The notes under the pieces were generated by a model. It had not been told where the DNA came from, did not search any database, and saw only the letters and a program-made list of their open reading frames with translations. Shown here one piece after another: positions 1-11,600 of a stretch of DNA of 64,000 nt (the first letter of the stretch is position 1; each line of letters opens with the position of its first letter). This DNA is from Entoloma clypeatum (taxonomy: Eukaryota > Basidiomycota > Agaricomycetes > Agaricales > Entolomataceae). Both the position numbers and the translations under genes were made by a program. The stretch is from positions 2,542,001 through 2,606,000 of the forward strand of contig OY751487.1 of assembly GCA_963565915.1 (NCBI GenBank), written 5' to 3'.

Positions 1-314
1 TGTTTTCTGAGAACCCTTCTCACAGTTTCTGGGGAGACAGGATTGGAGATGACAGTGTTAATGTGTTCGGTAGCCTGCACAGCATTGGAGGCTCTCCCTG
101 AGGTGATTTGTGAAAGTATGTTTCATGTGTTGGTGGGAGAAAGCTTGGATGGACGACCACCAGAAGAGAGATTGTGATGAGGAAGAAGATTCTGAAGCAC
201 TCTGGAGACAGTTGGTTGGCTGACACCCAGGTTAGAGGCAATATGACGAGTGGAGTGACCATTGGAGGCCAGAGAAAGAATGTTTTCCTTGTGGGAAGAG
301 GAGATAGGGCACAT
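1..314 (-). pseudogene. Tc1/mariner-type transposase, N-terminal fragment
   Basis: Reading leftward from 314, about 63 residues form a helix-turn-helix typical of Tc1/mariner transposases (motif STRHIASNLGVSQPTVSRVL). An in-frame TGA at 123-125 breaks the frame. The same frame continues beyond it with a second DNA-binding helix region (SGRASNAV, then SPETVRRVLRK) up to the window edge. The DDE catalytic part, if present, lies outside the window. In this family the two HTH motifs bind the terminal inverted repeat; no such repeat was recognised here. The internal stop suggests a dead copy. Confidence 0.75.
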
Positions 315-486
315 GATTAATTATGGAGGCTGTTGAGGTTGGATTCTTCTCATACAACTTTTCTTGGCAACCCATCAGGGTTCTATTCAAGTTCCATCAG
401 TAAGTCATGACAACTGGTTACCATACAACCAGTGAAGCATTTGATTCTGATAATTGCCATAGGTACTCACAAAACTGATTTAATGA

Positions 487-690
487 GTTGCTGATTTAAT
501 TTAATCATATCTCCATGGATTCTGATCTAAATCATATGATTCCTTTATATTCTGAAAGCCCTGAAGTAGGGCTTTCAATTATATACCAAAGGTTTAATTC
601 AATTGGTATTCTTTGCAGAGTTATCTTGAAGGTATTCGAAAAGCAACAAACATTGAATCAGTTTTGTGAGGCACTGTATGATACTCTGGT
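487..690 (+). repeat. Dispersed repeat, copy 1
   Basis: This AT-rich stretch resembles 23163-23385. Both contain ATATCTCCATGGAT and ACATTGAATCA blocks in the same order and spacing. A short ORF occurs in both copies but its sequence is not conserved in a protein-like way. It is best read as a diverged interspersed repeat; its class is unknown. Confidence 0.6.
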
Positions 691-700
691 ACATAATTGA

Positions 701-1155
701 TATAGTCTGTATGCTTACTTCCTCCTGTGTAGCCATATTAAGGAGAAATGCGATGTTTTTTGAGTTTGTTTACATATATTTGATACATTTGATGTGCGAC
801 ACATGCACATCATCCAATGTCAAATTGAGGCATCCACCCATTGCTCGCTCCGCAATGAGAGGCACACAGATATAACAAAAATAACACAGTAATAATAGTA
901 CAGATACAACAAAAATAGCACTGTAAACACAGATACAAAAAAATAACACTGTAATCATATGTTTTAGCTATGTTTTCACCATGTTTCACTCAATTCTTAA
1001 CCTTTGTGACTCTGAGCAAGAGTTTATATACAAGCTAGAAATGTATTCCACTCAGTTGTAGCTTCAAAACAAGCCTTAGACCAGTGAAATTGGACTATAA
1101 ATATCTAGAATATTATGCAGACTACTGAAAAATCTCCAAAAATTGTAGAATATTA
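701..1155. other. AT-rich intergenic stretch, nothing recognised
   Basis: It holds only short open frames on both strands, plus a small imperfect repeat of AACACAGTAATA/ACAGATACAA-type units near 870-950. No homology to a known family is visible. Confidence 0.5.
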
Positions 1156-1375
1156 GGGGGGGGGGGGGGTTGGAGGTGTATCCCAAAGGGCAAAAAGACT
1201 GGTCTAGACCTGTTTAGACCGGTCTTTTTGCGGTCTAAGTCAAAAAAAAAATCTAGACTGAACTGCAGTCTAAATTTTCTAAAACGTATAGACCTTAGAC
1301 CGCGGTTCAGTCCAATGTGGTCTATTTTTCAGTTCAGTTCAGTCTGGTTCAGGTCTATGTAGACTGAACCTTCGA
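1156..1375. repeat. G14 run followed by a GGTCTAGACC-rich hairpin cluster
   Basis: A run of 14 G (1156-1169) precedes a hairpin with 17-bp arms: GCAAAAAGACTGGTCTA at 1190-1206 and its inverse at 1215-1231. One mismatch is a CpG-type change, and the loop is 8 nt. The perfect palindrome GGTCTAGACC lies at 1201-1210. Up to about 1375 the motif GGTCTA/TAGACC and GGTTCAG variants recur in both orientations. No coding potential is seen. Confidence 0.6.
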
Positions 1376-3152
1376 ACACTATCCATGGTCACCATCACCA
1401 GGTACCAAAGGACTCCCAGGGCCGCCGGCATCACTGCCCCTGAGGATGATGAACCTGCTGAGAAAAGCTCACAATTGTCAGAGCCGCTCAGCATTAAAAC
1501 AGCATGCTAGGTCACCTGATCCACACCTAGTCAGCTGCATTCACAACTTGGATTTAAACACTGCATTGTGCACCCTTTTGGGATTGCCATCTTTGTTTGT
1601 CACAAACCAAATATTCCCCATCCAAATGTGTTATTGTTGTATCATGCAACAAATCATAGTCAATCTGGGTTAATGTCTTAGAATGGTATTCTAATGACCT
1701 CTGAACATAAAATCGGATGTTCAAAACACATGTATCACCACATACAAAAGAACTACAATTGCAAGTCAAACACTTGACTATAAATTGCAATAATACTCGC
1801 ACAACAGTCGGCTTGATTATTTAATCACCTATAAATCTGTTTATGGAAATACCATTTCAGGGGAAGATCTACCGATCTCTATTAAACCCTAAATCGGAAT
1901 AAACCATATGTTGCTTAAGCCGCAATTATACTTTGCAATGCTCAGATATTATGGGATATCTTTGAGCGATCTAATACGTCCTCTATGATGCTAAACTAGA
2001 CCCTACCACAGTGGATTTGAACCTATATAGTTCATCCACATCCTGAGTCTCGAGTTCTACACTCAACTCAGAAGATATTATCTATAAGTACACCTTGGAG
2101 CTGCCATGATAATATTATATACTCAAGATTGATGGCATGCCTCATCTATGGTTGTTAGCTGTCTTTGATGCAACTTCCAGAGTATTAATAAGCTATACCA
2201 AGCTTATATTATGCTCTGCATGATCCCATCAATTGGTTTAAATGACCATTTGAATGATATAGATTAAGTCTAACGAGCTCTTAAACGAGTTACGTCTACC
2301 TGACTTATTAATGGCCCGCTTGCCGATCTATACATTATAATATCAAAACATCAACTATTGATCCAGTCCAAGATGACAACAAACTATTATGTGGTTTGCT
2401 GATGCAATCAGACTAAACATCTGACTCAGCATGGTCCATGCGAGATAGGCAAAGCCTTAAATATGCTCCCCAAACCGAGTTTGAGAGCAGGCTACCATGG
2501 CATTCTTCGCCTATTTCTCCACCACCTTTTACACTCGCACTGCACATGCCGACCATCTAGCGCATGTTGCCTCGACCACAAACACCACCACCACCACTAC
2601 TGCAGCTGGCACTGCCACTGCTTTCTTCATCACCCTCTGGCAGTAACACTGCTATGATGGCCGACAATAAGACGTTGAAGAAGAACTAAAGTAGATAGTG
2701 GTACAAGTAATTAAGATAATAATTACTTGAGAAAAACCTTTGAGAACAACTCAAGAGCGTTTGACACAGTTGCCTCTGAGTTTGGTAGTTAACAGATCTT
2801 GCTGAGCATTGCTCGCAATTGTTGTTGACACCTACAATGTTCCCAACCTGTAGCTGCCTCAAGCGCTACACTGGCTGCTTCTAGCGCCATCATGGCCCAA
2901 AAGTGATTCTTTTGATCCTTTTGATGATCCCTTTGATCTCAGACTCTATATCTGATGAGAACATATCCATCTAAGAATTGATTGGATATCATGGTCTCTG
3001 ATATAGACCTTAAATGACAGTGTATGCTTGTATGACACAGCAAGACACCCATTTAGTCTATCATCCATAAGTTAAGATTTGAATATCTTCTTATACAAGT
3101 ATTGAACCCTTATGGGATCTCACTTGTGGGGGTGTGTTGAAACATTCAAACT
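1376..3152. other. Unassigned AT-rich DNA left of the copia element
   Basis: About 1.8 kb with only short scattered ORFs (up to about 80 codons) and no recognisable domain. A CAC/CCA-rich patch at 2575-2610 encodes a histidine run that looks like simple sequence. It may be old, degraded transposon DNA. Confidence 0.4.
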
Positions 3153-3462
3153 TGTTGAAGTTCCACCTGGGCGCTAGCTGCAGATGTACTGAGCAACACA
3201 GCTACAGTGGAAGTACTCTACTCTACCGTTCTAGTCACTTACTTGGTTGAGAAGGGTGAGGCTGGTGAGAGCGGTTGAGGCTGGTAAGAGCGATGGAGCT
3301 GGTTAAGAGTCAAGAGACAACTTATTGATATTGACAGTTTCCTGGTCTTATATACCGTACTACTGTTTGTACCAACCAAATAAGTATGTAATTGAAGATG
3401 TGTAAATGGTCACGTGATGTAATCTAATCTAATCTAATCTATGTGATGGAAAAGTTTCAACA
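3153..3462 (-). repeat. copia 3' LTR (complete)
   Basis: It is 310 bp and begins TGTTGAAG and ends GTTTCAACA, giving the TG...CA ends and short inverted repeats of an LTR. The left boundary is fixed by comparison with the 5' copy, where the primer-binding site abuts TGTTGAAG at 8411. Four TAATC units lie near its outer part (3420-3440). Confidence 0.88.
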
Positions 3463-3469
3463 CCCCCCC
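3463..3469 (-). promoter_or_regulatory. Polypurine tract of the copia element
   Basis: Seven G on the minus strand lie directly upstream of the 3' LTR, where plus-strand DNA synthesis is primed in LTR retroelements. Confidence 0.75.
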
Positions 3470-3531
3470 ATATTTAGTACATACTTCTAAATACATTTTT
3501 ACTTTTTCCCATATAGGTACTCTTTCTTCGT

Positions 3532-5741
3532 CTAGTTCCTAAGTAATCCAATGTACAGGATAAACTTGTTGAAGAGGATTTTCCCCAGATTCTTAGTTAA
3601 AAGGTCTGCAGGGTTATTCACTCCTTCGATGAATTCGACTGTAATAATCCCTTCGGATACTTTTTCTCTGACAAAGTGGAATTGCACGTCGATGTGCTTG
3701 GACCGCTTCTCAGTTACAGGATTGGATGCGATAAAGATGGAGCCATTGTTGTCTCCATAGATCGGAACTGATCCGATCTGCATTCCAAGTTTGGCAAGCA
3801 TGCTTCTAAGCCATGTCACTGCGCGACTGCAATCTGATAGCGTCATGTACTCTGCTTCTGTGGAAGAGAGGGCAATGGTTTTTTGTGCCGATGAAACCCA
3901 TGTTACTGCTCCAGACGCCAGTGATATGAAGTAACCAGTGGTGGACTTTCTGGTGTTTTCGTCTGACGCCCAATCGGAGTCTGTAAATGCATAGATCCCT
4001 TTCCCAGAATCACCATCATACATGATTGCGTAATCTTTCGTTGCCTTCAAATACCTGCAAACATCCCTTGCCACTTCTAAATGGTGTTTGGTAGGGTTTG
4101 CGGAAAATTGGGACATTTTGATCACGGCGAAACAAATGTTGGGTCTTGTCCCGATCATTAAGTACAATAGTGATCCGATGACGGATTGGTACTTGGATCT
4201 GAGTTCCGCATTGGGTTCATCTTCAGACTTCATGGGTTTGTAGCCCATTGGGAGTGGGGTGTGGGTGGCATTGGATTCGCTCATCCCCATTCATGCGAGA
4301 ATTTTCTCAAGGTAAGGTACTTGATCAATGAAGTTTTTCTTCCCATGTTGCCTTATTTGGATTGAGAGAAATTCTTTCGGTTCCCCATTAGACACTAGGT
4401 GGCCTAGGTCCCTACATTCCCATGTTGTCATGAAGGCCTTCTTTTTCTCTAGCGTGTATTCTCAGTTTGTGCTGAGAAAAGCAGAGTCATCAACATAAAT
4501 GACGGCGATTACAGTTTCCCCTTTGGTACTTGTGTGAATGAAAACTCCCGCATCGGAGTGAAGCCGGACAAAACCGAGCTTTTTCATGGAGGAATCGAGT
4601 TCCCTCCACCAGGCTAATGCGGCCTGCTTAAGTCCGTATAGGGCTTTGTATAGTCCATACACGAAGTGTTCTTTCCCTTTTACTATGTAGCCCTCAGGCT
4701 GTCGCATGTAAATTACCTCACGGAGTGTTCCATAGAGGAAGGCTGATGAGACGTCCAGGAATGTCATGAACCACCCTTCAAGGGCTGTCAATGCCAAAAT
4801 CAACTGGACGGTCTCGTACCTCACTACCGGTGAGAAGATCTGATCGAAGTTGATCCCTTCTACCTGTGAGAAACCTTTTGCGACAAGGCGCGCTTTCAAA
4901 TGCCCGTCGGATTTTTTGTTGTAAACCCATTTGTTCCTTAGAGCTTTCCTCCCTGTAGGTAGGGGTACTAACTCTGTGATCACCCCGCGGCTTTTGAGCA
5001 TGTCTAGCTCTTTTCGTTCTGCCACATACCACTCTTCTTTGTTTGGAAGAGAGTATATATCTTTGTGTGACATTTTGATGATGCCCACTTGGATAGAGAT
5101 TGCCTCCATTAGGAGATCATTCATCCATGCCGTTTGACCGCCTAATCTCTGTCTTCGGTCTAATTTTTCAAGATCAGAAGCGGGAGTGTCTTCCCCATAG
5201 ATGCTTCCTGGCATCTTCCAAACTCGTCGTTCCCTGATCGGTCGATCTGGTACTTGTTCAGGTTCCGGAGTGGGTACTCGTGGGTCGTCATCGGGCTTGT
5301 TAGACGGCAAGTCATCATCTGATTCAGGGTGATCCTGTTCAGAAGGAACAGGGTCGTGAGGTTTTTCGTAATGACTGTCATTGTCATCATTTCCGGGGAT
5401 GAGGTCCTCAAACTCATCAGCCGGTTCTGGGTTTTCCATTTCTGGATGGTTTTCTGGCAAAGGGTCGATGTGGCATCTAGGGTACTTGCTTTCATCAAAG
5501 ATAGCTTTCCCACCCATGAAAATTGTATTAGTCTCAGGATCCATGAAACGGTATCCTTTGACCCCTGGTTTTGATCCGAGATAAATCATCAGTTGAGATC
5601 TAGACTCCAGGGAATTTCTACATTTTTCCTTTGGGATATACACATATGCCTGACATCCGAAGACTCTGATGCTTGACATATCGGGGATCTCATTGGTCAC
5701 CCTGAAGTATGGGGTATTCCATTTGAGACACTGCATGTTTG
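3532..5741 (-). pseudogene. copia pol, C-terminal half: integrase tail, reverse transcriptase, RNase H
   Basis: One reading frame runs from about 5741 to 3532. It starts with the C-terminal integrase region (motif IRVFGCQAYVYIP), passes an acidic proline-rich spacer, then gives the copia-type RT with RLVAKGFSQ, the aspartate at FLDVSSAFLYG and the catalytic YVDD. It ends with RNase H (STEAEYMTLSDC, then YGDNNGSIFIA and SKHIDVQFHFVRE). In-frame TGA codons at 4462-4464 (just after YVDD) and 4291-4293 interrupt it. Both positions read naturally as arginine CGA turned into TGA. The frame also differs from that of the integrase core upstream. The RT and RNase H active-site residues are otherwise kept, so decay looks fairly recent. 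Confidence 0.88.
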
Positions 5742-5990
5742 AAGCGCACGACACACCAGTGGCAGGACATCCAGGACAATATCGAACACATGAACTCCTC
5801 ACTCGCACCTACTGGTGGCCCAACATCCTACATGATGTAAAGAAGTATGTGAAAGGTTGTGACACCTGTCAACATAACAAGATCAGCCGCCAAAGGAGAC
5901 ATGCCCCTCTACACCCTAACGCCGCGCCAAGTCAACCATGGGAAGAAGACATAGGGATTGACGTCGTGGGACCGATACCAGAATCTGGGG
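5742..5990 (+). pseudogene. Gypsy integrase fragment lodged inside the copia pol
   Basis: On the plus strand about 80 codons encode the zinc-binding N-terminus of a Ty3/gypsy integrase: HDTPVAGHPG, then TYWWPN, then CDTCQHNK and IGIDVVGPIPES. This is an HHCC module of the kind seen in the chromoviruses further right. It has no LTR, is under 250 bp, and interrupts the minus-strand copia integrase between residues NRTP and LKWNTPY. Capture by template switching during reverse transcription, or as filler at a break, would explain it. Boundaries are accurate to perhaps 10 bp. Confidence 0.8.
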
Positions 5991-6825
5991 GGTTCTGTTG
6001 TAGAGAAACGCTGCATGTTCCAAACAGAATTCCCACCACATAGGGGGTAAGCATGCGTCGAAGCGCAAGGCCTGAGATTTCTCCCACAGGGTTCGATTTA
6101 TCCGTTCTGCTGGTGCTGATACGGGAGCGTGACGTTGATCAGAATTCCATGATCAGCAAGTACATCCTTGTATTCGTCAAACTCTCCACCTCCATCAACT
6201 TGCCATTTTTTAGGAGTGGCGGCGAACTGATTCTGAATCATTGCAAGAAATTGTCGCAGTGCCGTGATGCCATCCGACTTCTTTCTAAGCAAGACAACCC
6301 AGACGTGGGATGAAAAATCGTCCAAAAACATGAGGAAATATTTATATTTATGGTATGATGCCGTGGATATCTGTTTGAGATCGGAATGTATCAGATCAAA
6401 GGTTTTGGTTGCCCTTGTCATCGAATTGGGATATGACTGATTCAGCATTTTCCCTTTGAGGCAACCTGTGCAACTTTCCTGTGATTTCTCACGTACTAGT
6501 GTTTCAGGTACCCCTTTGGTACTGGTGGGAATCTTTCGGAGTGCTTGATCATTTGGATGATCAAGGTGCTTGTGCCATGTTTCGACAGTGATTTTGCTCG
6601 AGATCGCATGGATCTGGTCATAGCGTATTTCGGTGTCTAACCAGTAAATGGTTTGACCAAGGATGTGGGGCGAAAACTGGATTTTGTTCAGCCCTTTGGA
6701 GATGTTGATTTCTCCACGAGTCCTGTCTACTTTGTAACCATGGTTAAGAAAGACGCCTAGGGACAATAGGCGTGTGTCCATGTCGGGGATGTAGAATACT
6801 GGTCTGAGAAGATGGGTTTTAACTT
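5991..6825 (-). pseudogene. copia integrase core
   Basis: The GAG-pre-integrase zinc finger (HKHLDHP...CTGCLKGK) is followed by the catalytic core with FDLIHSDL and VDGGGEF, giving two aspartates of the DDE triad. At about 6087 a small deletion changes frame and removes the residues between QQNG and INRTLWEK. In this family those residues hold the catalytic glutamate (NGxAER), so the enzyme cannot be active. After the frame change the copia sequence continues to NRTP and then meets the gypsy fragment. Confidence 0.85.
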
Positions 6826-8054
6826 CCCCATTTAGGGTGTGCCGTACTGGAACGGCCCCAACTCTGAGTATTTCCAGTTTCTTTCCTTTAGCAGCAACTC
6901 ATGCGTAAAGTGTAAAGAGGCACCGGAATCTAATATCCATTGTGCGTGTTCTTTTTCCTTACAATATGTACAGGAGGCAAAATGTTTTATATATTTTATA
7001 TGTAGATCACTGCTGAAGTGATCTACGCAAACTGTACTCATACTGGCTAATATATTATACGTCTGTTGAGAGGTATTATTAGCGTTCCGCAATTGATAAG
7101 GTTTGAGAGAAAGTTTTGACGAACCATCAAGTTCAATCTCGTCCACAAACTTGTCTGGTCGTTGTCAGCATTGTTGGCGCATTTCTTCTGGTTGCGCCAG
7201 CGTCCTTTTCCCTTCTTCTTTTCAGAAGTGGTACTCTGGTCGGTCGAGTTAGGCTGCTCGTCAGCGTTGTTATGTGAGGTACTCGGCGCTGATTGCCTTT
7301 CCCATTTGGGGTCTTGCCCCTTTTGCTTAGTCCCGGAGATTTTCCGGGCCTGCTCGTTGGACGCCCGAGTAGACCCTATCGCATACTTGCGCCTGTACTC
7401 TGAAACGATGCTGTCGGTGACGGCCTGCCATGTGAAGTAATCAGCATCGTAGACCTGAAAGAGGGCAGTGGAGAGAGATGACCAAGCGTCAGGAATAGCA
7501 CTTGCCAAGATCATAGCCTGCATCAGATCAGGCACAACGAATTTTGAGTCGCTAAGGCGAGTGAAGAGTGACCCAAGGCGCTCAATTTCCGGCACAGGGT
7601 CCTGACCAGACAGTTTGAAAGAGGCTGCAGCTTTGAAATCACCAAATATGGTGGCGGGGGAGACCTTTGAATAAGCGTCCTTCAATGATGTCCAGGCATC
7701 TTTTGAGGTCTTGGCGTCTTTGATGTGCCTCCTGATTGCCTCGGAGACTTTGAGGCGGATGGAGCCTAGAGCCATGTCATCGTCCCTAATCCAAATCTTC
7801 CTTTCCTTGTGGAAGGCAGGTTGGTCGACGGTAGTGGTGACCACCGGAGGTTGAGTCGCAGACGTTGAGGTGGCGGAGGCAGGGGTGGAGACCGTGACCG
7901 TAAAGTCCGCGATGTCAGGGCGCTCAATGTCGCCGGATACGATGCGCCAGACTCCTTGATGGAGAAGGTACGACTTCATTTTCTCGGCCCAACTCTGGTA
8001 GTCGATGCCGTCGAAGACGGTGATGGAGTCGAGGGCGGAGCGAGAGGTAGACAT
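6826..8054 (-). pseudogene. copia gag and protease
   Basis: Gag starts at 8054 (MSTSRSALDSITVFDGIDY). It contains the UBN2/Retrotran_gag fold typical of copia (W.RIVSGDIERP region, SLKDAYSK, LSDSKFVVPD), then an S/T/K-rich tail. The expected CCHC zinc knuckle after KGRWRNQKKC is missing, and the frame changes near 7110. The protease follows in another frame with the active-site motif LDSGASLHF near 6920. An upstream in-frame start at 8084 adds 10 residues; the downstream one fits the family better. Confidence 0.82.
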
Positions 8055-8395
8055 TTTTAATGAGACTAAAAGGAGTTCTCCCAATCAGTGATGTTCTTGA
8101 TTTTAGAGAAAACAAATGAATGATTCCTCATAACATATTCCCTTCAGGAATAGCGGTTGTGGGAAAAACCCTTTTTGTCAGAAGTGTATGAGGTACGATC
8201 AACGTTTCCACATGATGTGTACTAAGTCAATCCCCTTAGGGACGCTTCATGACAGGTACTTGTCGTAATGACGTTCCCAGGTTCATATGTGAAGAAGTAT
8301 GACTCAGAACCTAGATCTTTCGATCGGTTCTTTGCCAACCAGGGTAGAGTGGGCAGGTACTCGCTATTGCCAGCGTTCCCAAGTCCCTCTGCTAT

Positions 8396-8410
8396 CCAGG
8401 GCCCATAACC
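8396..8410 (-). promoter_or_regulatory. copia primer-binding site, initiator-tRNA-Met anticodon type
   Basis: Directly after the 5' LTR the minus strand reads GGTTATGGGCCCTGG. GGTTATGGGCCC is complementary to the anticodon stem-loop of eukaryotic initiator tRNA-Met (GGGCCCATAACC in standard iMet sequences). Priming from the anticodon region, using a half tRNA, is known for Drosophila copia and yeast Ty5. Confidence 0.75.
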
Positions 8411-8588
8411 TGTTGAAGTTCCACCTGGGTGCTAGCCGCAGATGTACTGAGCAACACAGCTACAGTGGAAGTACTCTACTCTACCATTCTAGTCACTTAC
8501 TTGGTTGAGAAGGGTGAGGCTGGTGAGAGTGGTTGAGGCTGGTAAGAGCGATGGAGCTGGTTAAGAGTCAAGAGACAACTTATTGATA
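8411..8588 (-). repeat. copia 5' LTR, truncated
   Basis: It matches 3153-3330 of the 3' LTR with four substitutions. Homology stops at about 8588, where unrelated sequence begins, so roughly 130 bp of the outer (U3) part is missing. The promoter end of the element is therefore lost. Confidence 0.88.
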
Positions 8589-8699
8589 TACAAAGACCTT
8601 CAAATTTGGCACTTCAGCTCCACAGTGCTGCAAAGAGCTGCATAGCATATAGGCCAAGCTGCAACAAGCTGCAACATCTTTGGCAAAAATCAGTGTTTG

Positions 8700-11600
8700 C
8701 TGATGCGGGGGCCCGTGGAGCGAGGGCTGTTCTTCGTTTTCTACGATTTGAACATCAACCGTACCATGAAAGCTAATTATCACGTCCCGTAGGTCGTCAA
8801 TCGAACCCACCAACAGGATGAGTCATTGCCGGGTATGTCTGTCTTCTTGCTCATGCAACATGCGGGGGGCTTACAGTCTGTTAAACAGATCACGGAAGCT
8901 CATAATCCCTTCGTGGATCTCAAGGCTCAAGTCAATGATGCTGATGATGATGATGATGAGGAGGAGGAGGAGGAGGATGGTAAGCAACCCATCCTCTTAT
9001 TTTGATCCACTTCTGAGGTAGCTCTAGGTTTTATCAATGACCAGGAGGATAATCACCCTGAGGGTATTCGGTGGTGGAACGATTACCAGGCCAGCGGACT
9101 GGACAAGCCACAGGATGAGCCGGAGGATGATATTGATTGGGATGCGGTCCATGAACATGCGCGCTACTGCACCACCAGGGCGCAGCGCCAACGCCCCACA
9201 ACCGCATATGACGATGAGGCGTCTGGCGGAATTTTACCACACAATCTACTGTGTCAACCTCAAATGTCAGACAAACCTATTTGGCAGCTCCGATGCTGGG
9301 TAAGTCTCCATTCATCTCATTTGTGGTAAGTCTCAAGGATATTCCAGCCTGGATTTGAAGAAGAAGTTGTCTACACGCTCTTCCAGCTAGTCAAGGACAG
9401 GGCGACGCCAGACGTTCTATCAGCGGCCTATACCAGTGGACCTCTCTGAGGGTCAGTTTTCATCGAGGCTGACATGAACCCAAACCTCTGTAGCTTCCTG
9501 CGCCGCATCCCCAGGGTCATGAAGAGAGGAAACCTGTTGGTTTCACAAGACCAGCTAGCAACGCCTATCGTCAAGTTCGTCCCACTGGAAGATTGACCAG
9601 CGACACTCCGTCTTCCTCAGGATCAGGAACTAAGGCTCAGGATCGGACAGTGGGTGCGGGTCTTAAGAGGTGCCTACAAAGGTGACCTTGGGTACGTCAA
9701 CAAGTTAATGCCATGGGGTGGCGTACAACTCCTCCTGGTGCCTCGCCTCCAGCTTTTGACCCCTCTCTCATCAAGAAAACGGGGCAAGCAGCCACGCTCC
9801 ACTCCTCCTCCTCCCCAGGCTCTTTTCAATCCCTCCGTCATTGAAAAGATCTTCGGCATCCCACCAACTCCGAAAGGGAATGATACTTTCTTTTTCGATG
9901 GGTGCACTTTCGAACATGGCCTGCTGATAAAAGACTTCGACATGTATTCCGTGTCGTCTGAGGCTGTCTCCATCTCCACTGAATTGCATGCCCTTTTCCT
10001 CCTCAGCCCGCACTCAGGGATCCAACACCTGATGGGCGAGGAGTTTCCCACCCTGCTTGAATGGGTGTTCTTTCCTGGAGAGTCGGTCAAAATTGTTGAA
10101 GGTTCGCACAACGGGGAATTCAGCTGGGTCAAACTTGCTCAACCAGACTTTGTTGAGGTTGAAGTCGCTGAAATGGGGGGTGAGGTTTTGAAACTTCCAT
10201 GGTACCACGTCTGCAAATCCATCAGTATTGGCGATTTTGTCAGAGTTGTCAGAGGCGTGCATAGAGGCCGAATGGGATTTGTAGAGCGGGTAGACTACAT
10301 TGACATCTGGATCCTTGAAAAAGGTGGTGACGACACCCGTCCTGCTATGGAGGTACAGCACTTCTTTTCAGGGAAGAAACATTCATCTTCTAACTTCTTT
10401 CTTAGTCATTTGTCGTTCACAAAAACAGCGCCTCAATCACAGAACTGCCCATGCTGCACGCTGTGTCGCTGCCCTCTTCGGATGATTTGGCACTTTCAGC
10501 GGCATTGAAGGAGCGGCATCAAGTCCCTTGGTGGGGGGTCAAGGTCATGGTTATCAAGTGTGGACACCAGCGTAAAGGTCAGCCCACGGTTGTTGAGAAT
10601 GTTCTGCCCAATCAAGATACAGTGAGCGGCCTCAGGATTGAAGTCCGTTTCATGAACTATGATCCAAATGCGCTGTTCCCGAAGGCGATCTTCGATTATG
10701 ATGACATGGTTGAATTTGAGTATGAGTTCCATCCAATATACATTCATCCTCTGATGCTAATTAATGATCCTTGCTTTCAGCACCAAGCAAGAGCTATTCG
10801 AGTTCCAGTACCCACTTTTTTTTTTTTTTTTTTTTGGTCATCAATTTATATAGCGGTATACTAGGGGTACAGTCCGCTTGACGTAGAGTAAACTACATCA
10901 ATCCGAGGATCTACGTACGCGTGAAGAACAAGCGGCGCAAAGCTCCGTCGAGCTGATAAGTCCTTGCGCCAGGACAGGGGGGTTTGTTATAAACAAACAC
11001 GTTAGTATGCGCACCCGAGTACTCGGTTGCGCGATACAGGATCACTCCAACTTTTCGAAGTTGGCCGTTGACGGCGCTGGGGGGTGTCTGCACCCTACCC
11101 ACCAAAGAAGCGCCTGTGCGGTTCTTACCCTTCGATCGCGTTCGCTTGCCAGAGGGGGCTGCACCCCTTTGAACCCAGCGCGCTACCACGCGACTACCGC
11201 CAACGTTGTGTTGGGCGTTGGACGATCCCGGAAGGCAAATGCCCCTGGGTTATCCATGATAAATTTCCCGAAGACGTCCCAGATGGGAGAGTTCCTCGAG
11301 AAGGTGGGCATGTCTGGTGGCCTGGTGGGGTGGTGCAGACATTTGTAGAAAACGTGGGCGAAGTCCTCGACGGACCTCGGACCACAGTCGCATTGTTCAA
11401 CTTTGTCACCAATGTTGAACCTATGTCTATAGTGGCCAATTGGGGCGTGGCTGGTGAGGCCGCGGACCATTTGAGCCGTGAGGGATTGGGAGTGACCCAC
11501 ATCCTTAAGCCATGTACCGCCCTTGAGGTGGGACGGCTTCATATGTTTGGCCCGAGCATGGTCTTGGCGTCTGACGCACAATCTCGGGAATTGGTAGAAT

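Larger units (their letters stand above)
3153..8588 (-). mobile_element. Ty1/copia LTR retrotransposon, decayed
   Basis: The order read on the minus strand is 5' LTR (8411-8588, truncated at its outer end), primer-binding site, gag, protease, integrase, reverse transcriptase, RNase H, polypurine tract, 3' LTR (3153-3462). Integrase before RT is the Ty1/copia order. The element is dead: gag and protease are out of frame, integrase has a small deletion, a foreign gypsy fragment sits between integrase and RT, and the RT-RNase H frame has two TGA stops. The two LTRs differ at four sites over about 178 aligned bases, all CpG transitions. No target duplication can be checked because the outer 5' LTR end is lost. 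Confidence 0.9.
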
